From Bacteroidota bacterium (GTDB lineage Bacteria > Bacteroidota > Bacteroidia > Flavobacteriales > Flavobacteriaceae): 11,459 bases of DNA. A program made the translations under genes and the position numbers. The notes beneath the pieces are model-generated. The model saw only the letters and a program-made list of their open reading frames with translations, searched no databases and was not told where the DNA came from. Numbering within the stretch: the first letter of the stretch is position 1; each line of letters begins with the position of its first letter. Positions 1 through 6,777 of this stretch are shown piece by piece. The stretch is from assembly GCA_022560715.1 (NCBI GenBank), contig JADFSQ010000024.1, positions 1-11,459 on the forward strand. The letters are read 5' to 3'.

Positions 1-474
1 TCTCTTTTAAATACTAATACAACTTTAGTTAAAGAAGTAACTGAAGTTCAGGATTTTTCTAATTCTTCAGAAGTCCCTTTCGCCCTTATTGATGAAGTCC
101 CAATATATCCAGGATGTGAAACCCTTACAACAAATGCTGAACGTAGAAAATGTATGTCAGAAAAAATAACTAAACATGTTATTGAAAATTTTAATACAGA
201 TTTAGCAGGAAATTTGGGATTAATTGGGAAGCAACGTATCAATGTTATTTTTAAAATCAATAAAGAAGGAAATATTGAAGGTGTAAGAGCAAGAGCACCT
301 CATCCAGATTTAGAAGTTGAAGCAATACGTGTTATTAGTTTGCTTCCAAAAATGATTCCAGGCAAACACAATGGAGAAAATAAAGTTGTGCCCTATTCTT
401 TGCCAATTATATTTCAAGTAGCTGAAAAAGATAGTATTTCAAACGGAAAGACAGATTTAAAAAATAAGAATTAA
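1..474 (+). CDS. Energy transducer TonB-like protein, C-terminal part (5' end outside window)
   Basis: The reading frame is open from base 1 to the TAA at 472-474, so this is the last 157 codons of a longer gene; the ATG at 154 is internal. The visible part has a polar linker of about 25 residues and then a TonB C-terminal domain typical of Flavobacteriaceae: VPFALIDEVPIYPGC, a second cysteine 12 residues later (C-X11-C), a QRINVIFKINKEGNIEG strand block, the ARAPHPDLEVEAIRVI helix and the closing PYSLPIIFQV strand. TonB proteins sit in the inner membrane and pass ExbB/ExbD energy to outer-membrane TonB-dependent transporters. The membrane anchor and proline-rich spacer must lie upstream of the window and are not seen. 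The next gene starts 7 bp downstream, which suggests co-transcription. The domain call is firm; a real role in transport is inferred, because flavobacteria carry many TonB paralogues. Confidence 0.88.
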   Translation, partial: SLLNTNTTLVKEVTEVQDFSNSSEVPFALIDEVPIYPGCETLTTNAERRKCMSEKITKHVIENFNTDLAGNLGLIGKQRINVIFKINKEGNIEGVRARAPHPDLEVEAIRVISLLPKMIPGKHNGENKVVPYSLPIIFQVAEKDSISNGKTDLKNKN

Positions 475-481
475 TTATTTA

Positions 482-1630
482 GTGAAGCAAACACTTTTAA
501 TTGTCATATCAATATTAGTATTTAAAGCCGAAGCACAGTCTTCGGCTTTGCAGCTTGGTGATAGTTTGTATGTAAACGGAAACTATTCAAAAGCAATTGA
601 AGCGTACAAACAATCTGAAAAACAATCAAAAGTTTATGACAAAATTGCAAAAACATATTTTGCTTTAGGTAATTATGACGAAGCTTTGTTGTATTACGAA
701 AAAAGCATACAATCTAATCCAGATAAAGCCTTGTTTAAATATGAATATGCAAAATTATTATCCAAGACTAAAAAGTATGAAGATGCTTCTACTATGTTTT
801 ATAAGCTCATCGATATTGATTATAAAAATCCTAATTATCATTACGAACTGGGATTGGTATTGGAACGTTTAAAGGATTCTACAGCACAAAACAGATTTTA
901 TAGTGCGTTTAAGTTAGATAGTACACACCAAAAAGCTATTTTTAGAATTGCGAGGTTTCATTTAAAAAAGAGGCATTTTAAAATTACAAATAAGTACATA
1001 AATATTGGTTTATCGACCTATGAAAACAATAAACAGCTTATAAGTTTAAAAGCACAAAATTATTATTTGCATGAAGATTATGAGAATGCCGTAATTTGGT
1101 TTGAAAAGCTTTTGGCCCTACATGAATCTACCCGGTTTATTCATGAAAAATTAAGCTTTTCTTATGTTCAGATTTATGAATATGATAAAGCCATAGAACA
1201 AGGCGAAATAGCTTTAAAGTTAGATCCCAAAAACGCTTCAAATCTTTTCAGTCTTGGCTTAGTTTATCAACGGAAGCAAGATTATCCTAATGCCGAAAAA
1301 TATATTTTGGAATCTCTCGCAATCCTAGATGTTTCTTTAGATACAGAATATTCAAGGTTGGCAACTATCTATAATCAACAAAAAAAATATAAAGAAGGTA
1401 TTGACGCGTTTCAACGAGCCATTAAAGAAAACCCAAACGATGAATACACACAATTCTTTTTAATATATACAAAAGACAGATATTATAAAGATATCGACAC
1501 AAGAATTAAATTGTATGAAATTTTTATTGCCAAATATCCAAAGAGTATGTTTAAAGGTGTTGCCGAAAAGCGTATTAGCGAACTGAAAGAAGAGCAGTTT
1601 TTAAAAAAAGGAAAAGTCAAGGAAAATTAA
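482..1630 (+). CDS. Secreted tetratricopeptide-repeat (TPR) protein
   Basis: The product is 382 residues starting at a GTG. That start is chosen because it gives a short signal peptide (LLIVISILVF core, likely cleavage after KAEA before Q19) and lies 7 bp after the TonB gene. The rest is almost entirely TPR helices, about nine or ten units. The clearest are near residues 53-84 (AKTYFALGNYDEALLYYEKSIQSNP), 186-217 (YYLHEDYENAVIWFEKLLAL), 220-251 (YDKAIEQGEIALKLDP), 252-285 and 290-320 (YKEGIDAFQRAIKENP). No catalytic domain is visible. TPR arrays are protein-binding scaffolds; after export this one should act in the periplasm or on the envelope. Its position behind a TonB-like gene suggests shared expression and possibly a shared complex, but the partner cannot be told from sequence. 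The C-terminus is lysine- and glutamate-rich (KEEQFLKKGKVKEN). Confidence 0.87.
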   Translation: MKQTLLIVISILVFKAEAQSSALQLGDSLYVNGNYSKAIEAYKQSEKQSKVYDKIAKTYFALGNYDEALLYYEKSIQSNPDKALFKYEYAKLLSKTKKYEDASTMFYKLIDIDYKNPNYHYELGLVLERLKDSTAQNRFYSAFKLDSTHQKAIFRIARFHLKKRHFKITNKYINIGLSTYENNKQLISLKAQNYYLHEDYENAVIWFEKLLALHESTRFIHEKLSFSYVQIYEYDKAIEQGEIALKLDPKNASNLFSLGLVYQRKQDYPNAEKYILESLAILDVSLDTEYSRLATIYNQQKKYKEGIDAFQRAIKENPNDEYTQFFLIYTKDRYYKDIDTRIKLYEIFIAKYPKSMFKGVAEKRISELKEEQFLKKGKVKEN

Positions 1631-1713
1631 AAAACAAAAATATCATATTAAGTAAGCAGTCTTGAGTATAGAAATCGAAGTGTATAAGGAATCTTAAGTT
1701 TTTCTTCAAAGTC

Positions 1714-1773
1714 ATACCTACAAGAAATTCCTGCAAGGTTTTACAAACCCTGTAGGTATAAACCTTGCAGGAA
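1714..1773. repeat. Interleaved inverted-repeat element (NCCTRCAAGGTTT arms)
   Basis: Four related arms are packed into 60 bp. Arm B (1728-1741, TTCCTGCAAGGTTT) and arm B' (1760-1773) are perfect 14-bp inverted repeats around an 18-nt spacer. Arm A (1714-1722, ATACCTACA) and arm A' (1751-1759) are perfect 9-bp inverted repeats, and A' lies inside the B/B' spacer directly against B'. B can also pair imperfectly with the A' side (1745-1757) across a TAC triloop. The arms therefore read as variants of one motif, two forward and two reverse. It lies between the TPR gene and the lipoprotein gene and ends 64 bp before the lipoprotein start. From general familiarity, palindromes of this type recur between genes in flavobacteria; the copy number in this genome cannot be seen here. 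Confidence 0.8.
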
Positions 1774-1837
1774 AATGTGTTTTTATGTCATCACTAAAAA
1801 CAAAAAAAATCGTACTTTTCCAATTCAGTTTGCGTTA

Positions 1838-2314
1838 ATGAAATACCTAACTATTCTTTTCCTTGCCTTGTGTTTTTCCTCTTGCGATTATTTCGATAAG
1901 AAAAAAGTGTATTCCGAAGATATTTTAAAAGAAGACCTACAAACCTTTAATTGGAACGAAGTAGATGAGTACCCTACATTTTCTGTTTGCGATAATGCTT
2001 CAACAAAAGCCCAAAGAAAAGATTGCTTTGAGACGACATTAACTACATTTATCATGTCCCAACTTGCAAATGAAACCATTATTGTTACCAAAGACATTAA
2101 TGATACTATTACGATTACATTTCAAATTTCTGAAAAAGGAGAGTTAAGTGTCATCGATATAAAAAGCAGTGATTTAATTAAAGAACAAATCCCAGAAATG
2201 GATGCTTTATTAATTGAAAGTTTAAAAGATTTACCGAAAATATTTCCAGCAATTAAACGAAGTCAACAGGTAAAAACAGAGTTTAAATTACCTGTAGTTA
2301 TACATGTAAACTAA
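1838..2314 (+). CDS. Lipoprotein with a TonB C-terminal-like domain
   Basis: The chosen start gives 158 residues with a clear lipoprotein signal: MKYLTILFLAL core, then lipobox F13-S14-S15-C16. An in-frame ATG at 1775 would only prepend 21 unsignal-like residues. The mature body matches the TonB C-terminal domain of the first gene in the window block by block: VDEYPTFSVC against IDEVPIYPGC, then the same C-X11-C spacing with a shared A-[EQ]-R-[RK] stretch, ITITFQISEKGEL against INVIFKINKEGNI, a helix ending LPKIFP against LPKMIP, and FKLPVVIHV against YSLPIIFQV. It has no transmembrane anchor or proline-rich spacer, so it cannot work as an ordinary TonB. It would be tethered by lipid after Cys16, and which membrane receives it is not clear. 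It ends directly against the convergent gene on the other strand. Role unknown; homology to the TonB domain is well supported by eye. Confidence 0.8.
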   Translation: MKYLTILFLALCFSSCDYFDKKKVYSEDILKEDLQTFNWNEVDEYPTFSVCDNASTKAQRKDCFETTLTTFIMSQLANETIIVTKDINDTITITFQISEKGELSVIDIKSSDLIKEQIPEMDALLIESLKDLPKIFPAIKRSQQVKTEFKLPVVIHVN

Positions 2315-3187
2315 CTATAAATAAAACTTGTAACCTAAAGAAACAGTAGTCGAAAAATTGCCGTTGTTGTCCAAACGCAAAGCAAATAGTTCGTTATAAG
2401 TTAATGTAATAAAACTATGGTCAGTTATTCTAAAGTCTGCACCAACTCCAAAAATAAAGGGAACAGTAAAGCCATTTTCAGATATTTCTTTTTCTAAAAA
2501 TACATCAAAGTCAAAAAAGGTAATGGTTTGTTTGTTAAAATTATAAGTTGCAGCTAACACGTTGGCATAAACAGAGAATGTCTTCTTTTTAAGAAATCTA
2601 AACCGATAGCCAAGACCAAATTGAGTTTGAGAATATTTAAAAGCATCGCTTTGAAATCTATGTTGAAATAAAAAATATACAGAATGTCGAGGAAGATTAG
2701 TCGCTTCAAAGACTTCAATTTCTGCTCCAATAAGTATATTATTTGTGTTATTAATATTCTCTATAAAAGGACTATTGGTTATACCACCAAAAATTAAAAG
2801 TAAGGATTGTACAACGGTATTATTGGTAGCTACATAATCAGGATCTTGCAAACTATTATATTCATTTATAAAATTCCTTAAACTATATAGTGTGAGATTT
2901 ACTTTGTCTGTGCTTAATCCACTACCTTTTGTAAGATTATTTAAGGTTACTTTGTATTCTTTTTGAAACTTTTTAGTGTTGCCTTTGGTGTTTACCAGTT
3001 CAGTTATAATGCTATCTTTTCTAACAAAATAGCGATATTTCCGATCAAAAATATTCCAGAGCAAATCGATAGTTCCATTTACTTCAGTTTTTAATTCGTA
3101 TGTTTCGCCATTAATGGTGTATTGTTTTTGTGCTAAAGCAGAAAAACTAAAACCTACAAACAGTATTAAAAAAAGTATCTTTTTCAT
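2315..3187 (-). CDS. Secreted beta-barrel protein, probably outer membrane
   Basis: The product is 290 residues with a standard signal peptide (MKKILFLILFVGFSFSALA, cleavage before Q20). Residues 22 to about 140 form a polar region with YTINGETYEL near its start, and the stretch around 48-56 is unusually aromatic. From about residue 150 there are alternating amphipathic strands rich in Phe and Tyr (SVYFLFQHRF, TQFGLGYRFRF, FSVYANVLAATYNF, PFIFGVGADFRI, TTVSLGYKFYL). The last strand ends in aromatic-X-aromatic-Leu, as in many outer-membrane barrels. No enzyme motif is seen. It lies 51 bp behind the glycosyltransferase and may be the third gene of that operon, or have its own promoter; I found no convincing TTG/TAnnTTTG pair in the gap. 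Its stop codon abuts the stop of the convergent lipoprotein gene with no spacer. A substrate cannot be assigned. Confidence 0.8.
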   Translation of the reverse strand: MKKILFLILFVGFSFSALAQKQYTINGETYELKTEVNGTIDLLWNIFDRKYRYFVRKDSIITELVNTKGNTKKFQKEYKVTLNNLTKGSGLSTDKVNLTLYSLRNFINEYNSLQDPDYVATNNTVVQSLLLIFGGITNSPFIENINNTNNILIGAEIEVFEATNLPRHSVYFLFQHRFQSDAFKYSQTQFGLGYRFRFLKKKTFSVYANVLAATYNFNKQTITFFDFDVFLEKEISENGFTVPFIFGVGADFRITDHSFITLTYNELFALRLDNNGNFSTTVSLGYKFYL

Positions 3188-3238
3188 TAGTAATAGATTT
3201 TGGGGTAATTGTAAAGCTATAAAAAATAAATGAACTTG

Positions 3239-4366
3239 TTACTGTTTGAAAGACCTCTCTTTCCATTTAAATCCAAAAAACATAGATTTTACAGCAATAT
3301 AAACACTAAAAAACGGGTATAAAAAACTACTAATTATGTAACTTTTTATATTTAGTTTTTGATTAAAAAAGTGAGCAGATTTGCGTATTAGAAATAGGTC
3401 TAAAAAGAATTTTAAAACGAAAATTAAGATTAAATATTTTAATTTTATTACATTAAGGAATGAGAGTAGCGCAACACTAATAATAATGACATTCATAGAC
3501 AAAACGACAAGTCCAACTATTTTCCCGAAAGGATTATTGTAAGAAGCTGTTTTAGCAGCCCAACGTAAACGCTGCTGAATTAAATTTGCAACAGAATCCT
3601 GTGGTTTTGTACTAACCAAAGCATTTAAAGATTTTAAATACATCACTTTTTTAGGATAAGTTTGTAAAAACTTTTCCATTAAAAAAATATCGTCACCACT
3701 TGCAATATTGGTATTGCCTTCAAATCCTTTAAGTAATTGAAAAACTTCTTTTTTATACGTTAGGTTTGCGCCATTACACAAGAATGGTTTTTCAATCCCA
3801 AATCCAGCTATGGTTGCACCTTGTAAACTTAAAAAATCAAGTAATTGAAACTGTTCAAAAAAAGTATTGTTAACAGAATATGTAACTGGAGCTACAATCA
3901 TTTTAGGGTTATGTTTTTGAATGAAAGCGTCTAACGTTTTTAACCACAATTTTGGCACAACACAATCAGCATCAGTTGTAATAATCCATTCGTTTTTTGA
4001 ACTGTGTATTGCTGTTGTAATCGCATCTTTTTTGGGGGAATTAGTTACTCGTATGTTTTTTTTATTTTCAATGCTTAATGTATGATGTTGTGTTTTAAAA
4101 TTATGTATGATTTCGACTGAATCGTCTTCAGAAGCATCATCTATAAAAAGAATTTCAAATAAATGTTTTGGATACTCTAATTCAGAAAGCGATTGTAATA
4201 AATCGGGTAAATTTTCGGCTTCATTTCTAAAAGGGATTACGATTGAAAATTTGGTTTCTTCAACTAAAAATTGCTCATTAAATACTTCAACTTTATCAAA
4301 TCCAATAATAAAATATCCGATTAAGAAGCAATATAAAAGTGTAACAATAGAAATTAACAACATCAT
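3239..4366 (-). CDS. Membrane glycosyltransferase, family 2 (GT2)
   Basis: The product is 375 residues. An N-terminal membrane helix (about 2-22) leads into a GT-A catalytic domain. SIVIPFRNEAENL (41-53) begins the nucleotide-sugar fold, FIDDAS (74-79) carries the UDP-binding aspartates, TDAD (131-134) is the DXD metal site, GDD (224-226) supplies the likely catalytic acid, and QQRLRW (264-269) is the Q-X-X-R-W motif of processive and lipid-acting GT2 enzymes. Three C-terminal helices follow (about 282-305, 308-328, 340-362). It would transfer a sugar from a nucleotide donor to a membrane-bound acceptor at the cytoplasmic face. The upstream flippase-like gene ends 4 bp before it, which points to a joint role in glycolipid or polymer precursor assembly. 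Related families act on ceramide, hopanoid, carotenoid or polysaccharide acceptors, and the sequence does not choose between them. Confidence 0.9.
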   Translation of the reverse strand: MMLLISIVTLLYCFLIGYFIIGFDKVEVFNEQFLVEETKFSIVIPFRNEAENLPDLLQSLSELEYPKHLFEILFIDDASEDDSVEIIHNFKTQHHTLSIENKKNIRVTNSPKKDAITTAIHSSKNEWIITTDADCVVPKLWLKTLDAFIQKHNPKMIVAPVTYSVNNTFFEQFQLLDFLSLQGATIAGFGIEKPFLCNGANLTYKKEVFQLLKGFEGNTNIASGDDIFLMEKFLQTYPKKVMYLKSLNALVSTKPQDSVANLIQQRLRWAAKTASYNNPFGKIVGLVVLSMNVIIISVALLSFLNVIKLKYLILIFVLKFFLDLFLIRKSAHFFNQKLNIKSYIISSFLYPFFSVYIAVKSMFFGFKWKERSFKQ

Positions 4367-4370
4367 AAGT

Positions 4371-5354
4371 TTAGTCTATAGTATCAGAATCTGTCATTTT
4401 ATAATAATCAAAATTTAAAACGTAAAAACCACCAAACATGCTTGGCAACACAAAATTAAGTATCCACATAAGTGTTACAATACTTAAAATAGTTAACTCA
4501 TTAACACCAATAAAACTAAACAAATACAAAGCGATACTTCCTTTAACAACAACATCAAACACAAAAATTGTTGGAATAATTGAAGACAGTAAATACATTG
4601 TAGTAATTACAACCATCGCATTAAAGTAAGATACATCTACGTCAAAAAGATGTAATAAATAATAAAACTGAAACGAAAAAATAAGGTATCTAATAACCGA
4701 AAAAAACACATTTTTAAAATGAATTTTTGAAGAAATTTTTAAAACATAAGTTTTTATACCTTGTATAGAAAATCCTTTAATTTGAAACTTTTTTTGTTTT
4801 AAAAAAAAGATGATAAAGACTATAATTAAAGCCGTAAGTGTTATTAAATAGAACAATTTAACAGACGAAATATCAATATCGTATTTAAAAATAAAAAAAG
4901 GAAACCCAATAACACCAAACAGCAATGTTGTACTCATTTGAGACATATTTCCAATTAAATTTAAAAGCAGAATACGCTTCCTTTCAGGTTTCATAAAATA
5001 AATAGCTTTGGCTCCATATTCACCAATTCTATTTGGTGTAAAGAGCGAAGCAGTATGAGCAGCCAAACTTTGTTTAAGAGCTTCAAAAAATGTAACTTTT
5101 TTAATAGAAGACACCAAATTTTGCCATTTCATAATTTCGAAAAACCAGTTAAAAATGCTCAAAAAGAGTACAAAAAGTATGTTTTTTGTCAAAAAAACGT
5201 CATTTTTCATCAAAAAGGCAATAAAAACACTAAAATTGAGATTATCATTATGAGCTAATTTATAGTATATAAAATAACAGGCTCCAACAACAATACTTAA
5301 TTTAATAAGTGCAAAAAAGAATTGTTTAGTTTTGTTAGGTATAGTTCCTTGCAT
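4371..5354 (-). CDS. Flippase-like integral membrane protein (lysylphosphatidylglycerol synthase TM family, PF03706 type)
   Basis: The product is 327 residues and almost wholly hydrophobic, with roughly eight membrane helices (for example 11-31, 57-72, 140-156, 165-185, 218-235, 245-266, 272-284, 288-306). Family marks are NWFFEIMKWQNL (69-80) after the second helix and the loop TPNRIGEYGAKA (106-117), whose G-E-Y/R-I-G pattern is typical of the transmembrane domain of MprF and of stand-alone relatives. There is no lysyl-transferase domain, so it is not a full MprF. Stand-alone members are thought to move lipids or support lipid-linked sugar pathways. It is the first gene of the minus-strand unit, 4 bp before the GT2 gene. 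A 21-nt palindrome sits 2 nt before its start codon and makes up most of its immediate leader. The family call is good; the transported lipid is unknown. Confidence 0.82.
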   Translation of the reverse strand: MQGTIPNKTKQFFFALIKLSIVVGACYFIYYKLAHNDNLNFSVFIAFLMKNDVFLTKNILFVLFLSIFNWFFEIMKWQNLVSSIKKVTFFEALKQSLAAHTASLFTPNRIGEYGAKAIYFMKPERKRILLLNLIGNMSQMSTTLLFGVIGFPFFIFKYDIDISSVKLFYLITLTALIIVFIIFFLKQKKFQIKGFSIQGIKTYVLKISSKIHFKNVFFSVIRYLIFSFQFYYLLHLFDVDVSYFNAMVVITTMYLLSSIIPTIFVFDVVVKGSIALYLFSFIGVNELTILSIVTLMWILNFVLPSMFGGFYVLNFDYYKMTDSDTID

Positions 5355-5356
5355 TT

Positions 5357-5377
5357 ATGCTGAATTTATTTCAGTAT
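5357..5377. repeat. 21-nt palindrome, copy 1 of 3 (CTGAA-N5-TTCAG core)
   Basis: ATGCTGAA (5357-5364), spacer TTTAT, TTCAGTAT (5370-5377). In + strand RNA the two 8-nt arms pair completely if one G-U pair is allowed; in minus-strand RNA the same position is an A-C mismatch, leaving the 5-bp core plus two outer pairs. It lies in the 75-bp divergent region between the flippase and barrel genes, 2 nt before the flippase start codon. Read on the minus strand from 5377 to 5352, it matches 8255-8280 at 23 of 26 positions, both ending in AAATG. Confidence 0.72.
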
Positions 5378-5429
5378 CTATATTGATTATCATTTAGAGA
5401 ACAACACAAATTAAAACTATTATTACTAT

Positions 5430-6074
5430 ATGGCCTCAAATTTTAAGAAATATACCAATGTTGTTCTGCTTCTTGGTTTCATATTAATTTCAGTTATTGG
5501 ATATGCACAGACGGAAACAAATAAATGGAAATTACAATTGGCATTTGGTTTTAATTATCCTAATGTTGATGGTTTTGTTTCAGGGTTTGAAGCAAAACCA
5601 GTTAATTTTCCGACAATTAATATTGGTGTACAACACATGTTTACAAAGACTAAAGGCGTAAAATTAGATTTTGGTTACAATAGGTTTTCTAATGCAGATA
5701 ATTCAGCAGAATTTAAAACCAACTATTCAAGAATCAATGCTCAATTTGTGTATGATGCAACTCTGGTTTTCGGGTTTCTGCCAGCTAAAATTGGGTTGGT
5801 TGGGCATGTTGGTCCAGGATTTAGTATTATAAAACCTTTAGGGAATTTTGGCGCTAATAAAACATCTTTTTTTAATGTAATAGCTGGAGTAGAAATACAC
5901 TATAATGTATCTAAAACATTTTCGGTGTTTACAGATATTTCATATATATACAGTTTTTCAGGAGATAAGACCTATAATCCAATTTCAGAAGGTTTTGGTA
6001 CATTTAATGGAAATTTATTTGCTGTAACCTTTGGGGTTTCTGTATCTTTAAGCGGTTGTTATTATTGCGATTAA
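5430..6074 (+). CDS. Secreted outer-membrane beta-barrel protein
   Basis: The product is 214 residues with a signal peptide (NVVLLLGFILISVIGYA, cleavage before Q27). The mature part is a run of short amphipathic strands with turns: WKLQLAFGFNYPN, FPTINIGVQHMF, VKLDFGYNRFSN, SRINAQFVYDATLVF, AKIGLVGHVGPGFSII, SFFNVIAGVEIHYNV, FSVFTDISYIYSF, LFAVTFGVSVSLSG. This pattern, with glycines and aromatic girdles, fits a small eight-stranded OmpX/OmpW-like barrel. An odd feature is the C-terminal tail GCYYCD, with two cysteines after the last strand in place of the usual terminal aromatic residue. Its stop overlaps the ruvC start by one base (TAATG at 6072-6076), so translation of ruvC is probably coupled to it. 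There is no functional link to recombination in the sequence; the pairing looks like operon convenience. Ligand or partner unknown. Confidence 0.82.
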   Translation: MASNFKKYTNVVLLLGFILISVIGYAQTETNKWKLQLAFGFNYPNVDGFVSGFEAKPVNFPTINIGVQHMFTKTKGVKLDFGYNRFSNADNSAEFKTNYSRINAQFVYDATLVFGFLPAKIGLVGHVGPGFSIIKPLGNFGANKTSFFNVIAGVEIHYNVSKTFSVFTDISYIYSFSGDKTYNPISEGFGTFNGNLFAVTFGVSVSLSGCYYCD

Positions 6075-6628
6075 TGAGTAAAGACAAAATTATATTAGGC
6101 ATTGACCCTGGAACCACAATTATGGGTTTTGGAATTATAAAAGTGGTCAATAAAAAGATGGAATTTATTCAACTTAATGAATTAAACCTCAAAAAATACG
6201 ACGACCATTATCTAAAACTGAAACTTATTTTTGAACGCACTATAGAACTTATAGACACACATCATCCAGACGAAATAGCTATTGAAGCTCCTTTTTTTGG
6301 TAAGAATGTACAAAGTATGTTAAAATTAGGCCGTGCTCAAGGAGTTGCAATGGCAGCAGGATTGTCTCGCGAAATTCCAATTACCGAATATTCTCCTAAA
6401 AAAATAAAGATGGCAATTACAGGAAACGGGAATGCCAGTAAAGAACAAGTCGCAAAAATGCTGCAAACCTTATTGAGTTTAAAAACATTACCAAAAAATT
6501 TGGATGCAACCGATGGTCTTGCAGCCGCAGTTTGTCATTTTTATAATGCTGGTAGAATTACTGTTAAAAAAAACTATTCAGGTTGGAGTGCTTTTGTTAA
6601 GCAGAACGAAAATAGAGTGAAAAAGTAA
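6074..6628 (+). CDS. ruvC: Holliday junction resolvase RuvC
   Basis: RuvC is the dimeric endonuclease that cuts four-way DNA junctions during recombination, working with the RuvAB branch-migration motor. The start at 6074 gives 184 residues, close to the usual length of about 170-190, and puts the LGIDPGT strand where it belongs; an earlier in-frame ATG at 6056 would add only six residues within the upstream gene. The four catalytic acids are present: D11 in LGIDPGTT, E71 in IAIEAPFF, and D144 and D147 in DATDGLAAA. The central block RAQGVAMAAG and EYSPKKIKMAITGNGNASKEQV is also typical. ruvA and ruvB are not in this window. Translation is probably coupled to the upstream barrel gene through TAATG. 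Identification is secure. Confidence 0.96.
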   Translation: MSKDKIILGIDPGTTIMGFGIIKVVNKKMEFIQLNELNLKKYDDHYLKLKLIFERTIELIDTHHPDEIAIEAPFFGKNVQSMLKLGRAQGVAMAAGLSREIPITEYSPKKIKMAITGNGNASKEQVAKMLQTLLSLKTLPKNLDATDGLAAAVCHFYNAGRITVKKNYSGWSAFVKQNENRVKK

Positions 6629-6655
6629 ACAGTAACCAGTCGCAGTTTTCAGTTA
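6629..6655 (+). repeat. CAGT-periodic segment after ruvC
   Basis: CAGT occurs four times at 6630, 6637, 6643 and 6650, giving steps of 7, 6 and 7 bases, directly after the ruvC stop. Its right half (6643-6653) is complementary at 10 of 11 positions to any register of the CACTGAA tandem array about 80 bp downstream, so the two could form a long stem in the ruvC-hemW transcript. Between them, AAATTCCAAA is repeated directly at 6694-6703 and 6708-6717. The rest of the 149-bp spacer is plain AT-rich sequence. Confidence 0.55.
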
Positions 6656-6729
6656 GTTTTTTATTAAAAATATGAATGTGATAAGTATAAGAAAAATTCC
6701 AAAAATTAAATTCCAAATTGATTAATTTT

Positions 6730-6777
6730 CACTGAACACTGAACACTGAACACTGAACACTGAACACTGAACACTAA
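6730..6777 (+). repeat. CACTGAA heptanucleotide tandem array abutting the hemW start
   Basis: Six perfect 7-bp copies of CACTGAA run from 6730 to 6771. A seventh, altered copy (CACTAAA, 6772-6778) shares its last A with the hemW ATG at 6778. The whole ribosome-landing region of hemW is therefore made of microsatellite and has no purine-rich Shine-Dalgarno sequence. Gain or loss of units would change leader length in steps of 7 nt without touching the reading frame. Confidence 0.93.

Noticed and set aside
41..51. CTGAAGTTCAG in the TonB-like gene
   Set aside because: Only one base separates the arms, so no hairpin can form, and it is ordinary coding sequence.
1714..1773. Stable H-type pseudoknot from the crossed arms
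   Set aside because: There is no linker between A' and B' to span the 9-bp first stem, so both stems cannot form fully at once.
1775..1837. Earlier in-frame ATG for the lipoprotein gene
   Set aside because: It would put 21 residues (MCFYVITK...) before a well-formed lipoprotein signal and starts directly against the repeat; the start at 1838 is far more likely.
4117..4131. CTGAA-TCGTC-TTCAG, a fourth possible palindrome copy
   Set aside because: Only the 5-bp core is present, the next flanking bases do not pair, and it encodes part of the conserved GT2 aspartate-rich motif, so protein constraint explains it.
6056..6073. Earlier ATG for ruvC inside the barrel gene
   Set aside because: It adds six residues not seen in RuvC proteins; the TAATG junction at 6072-6076 is the natural coupled start.
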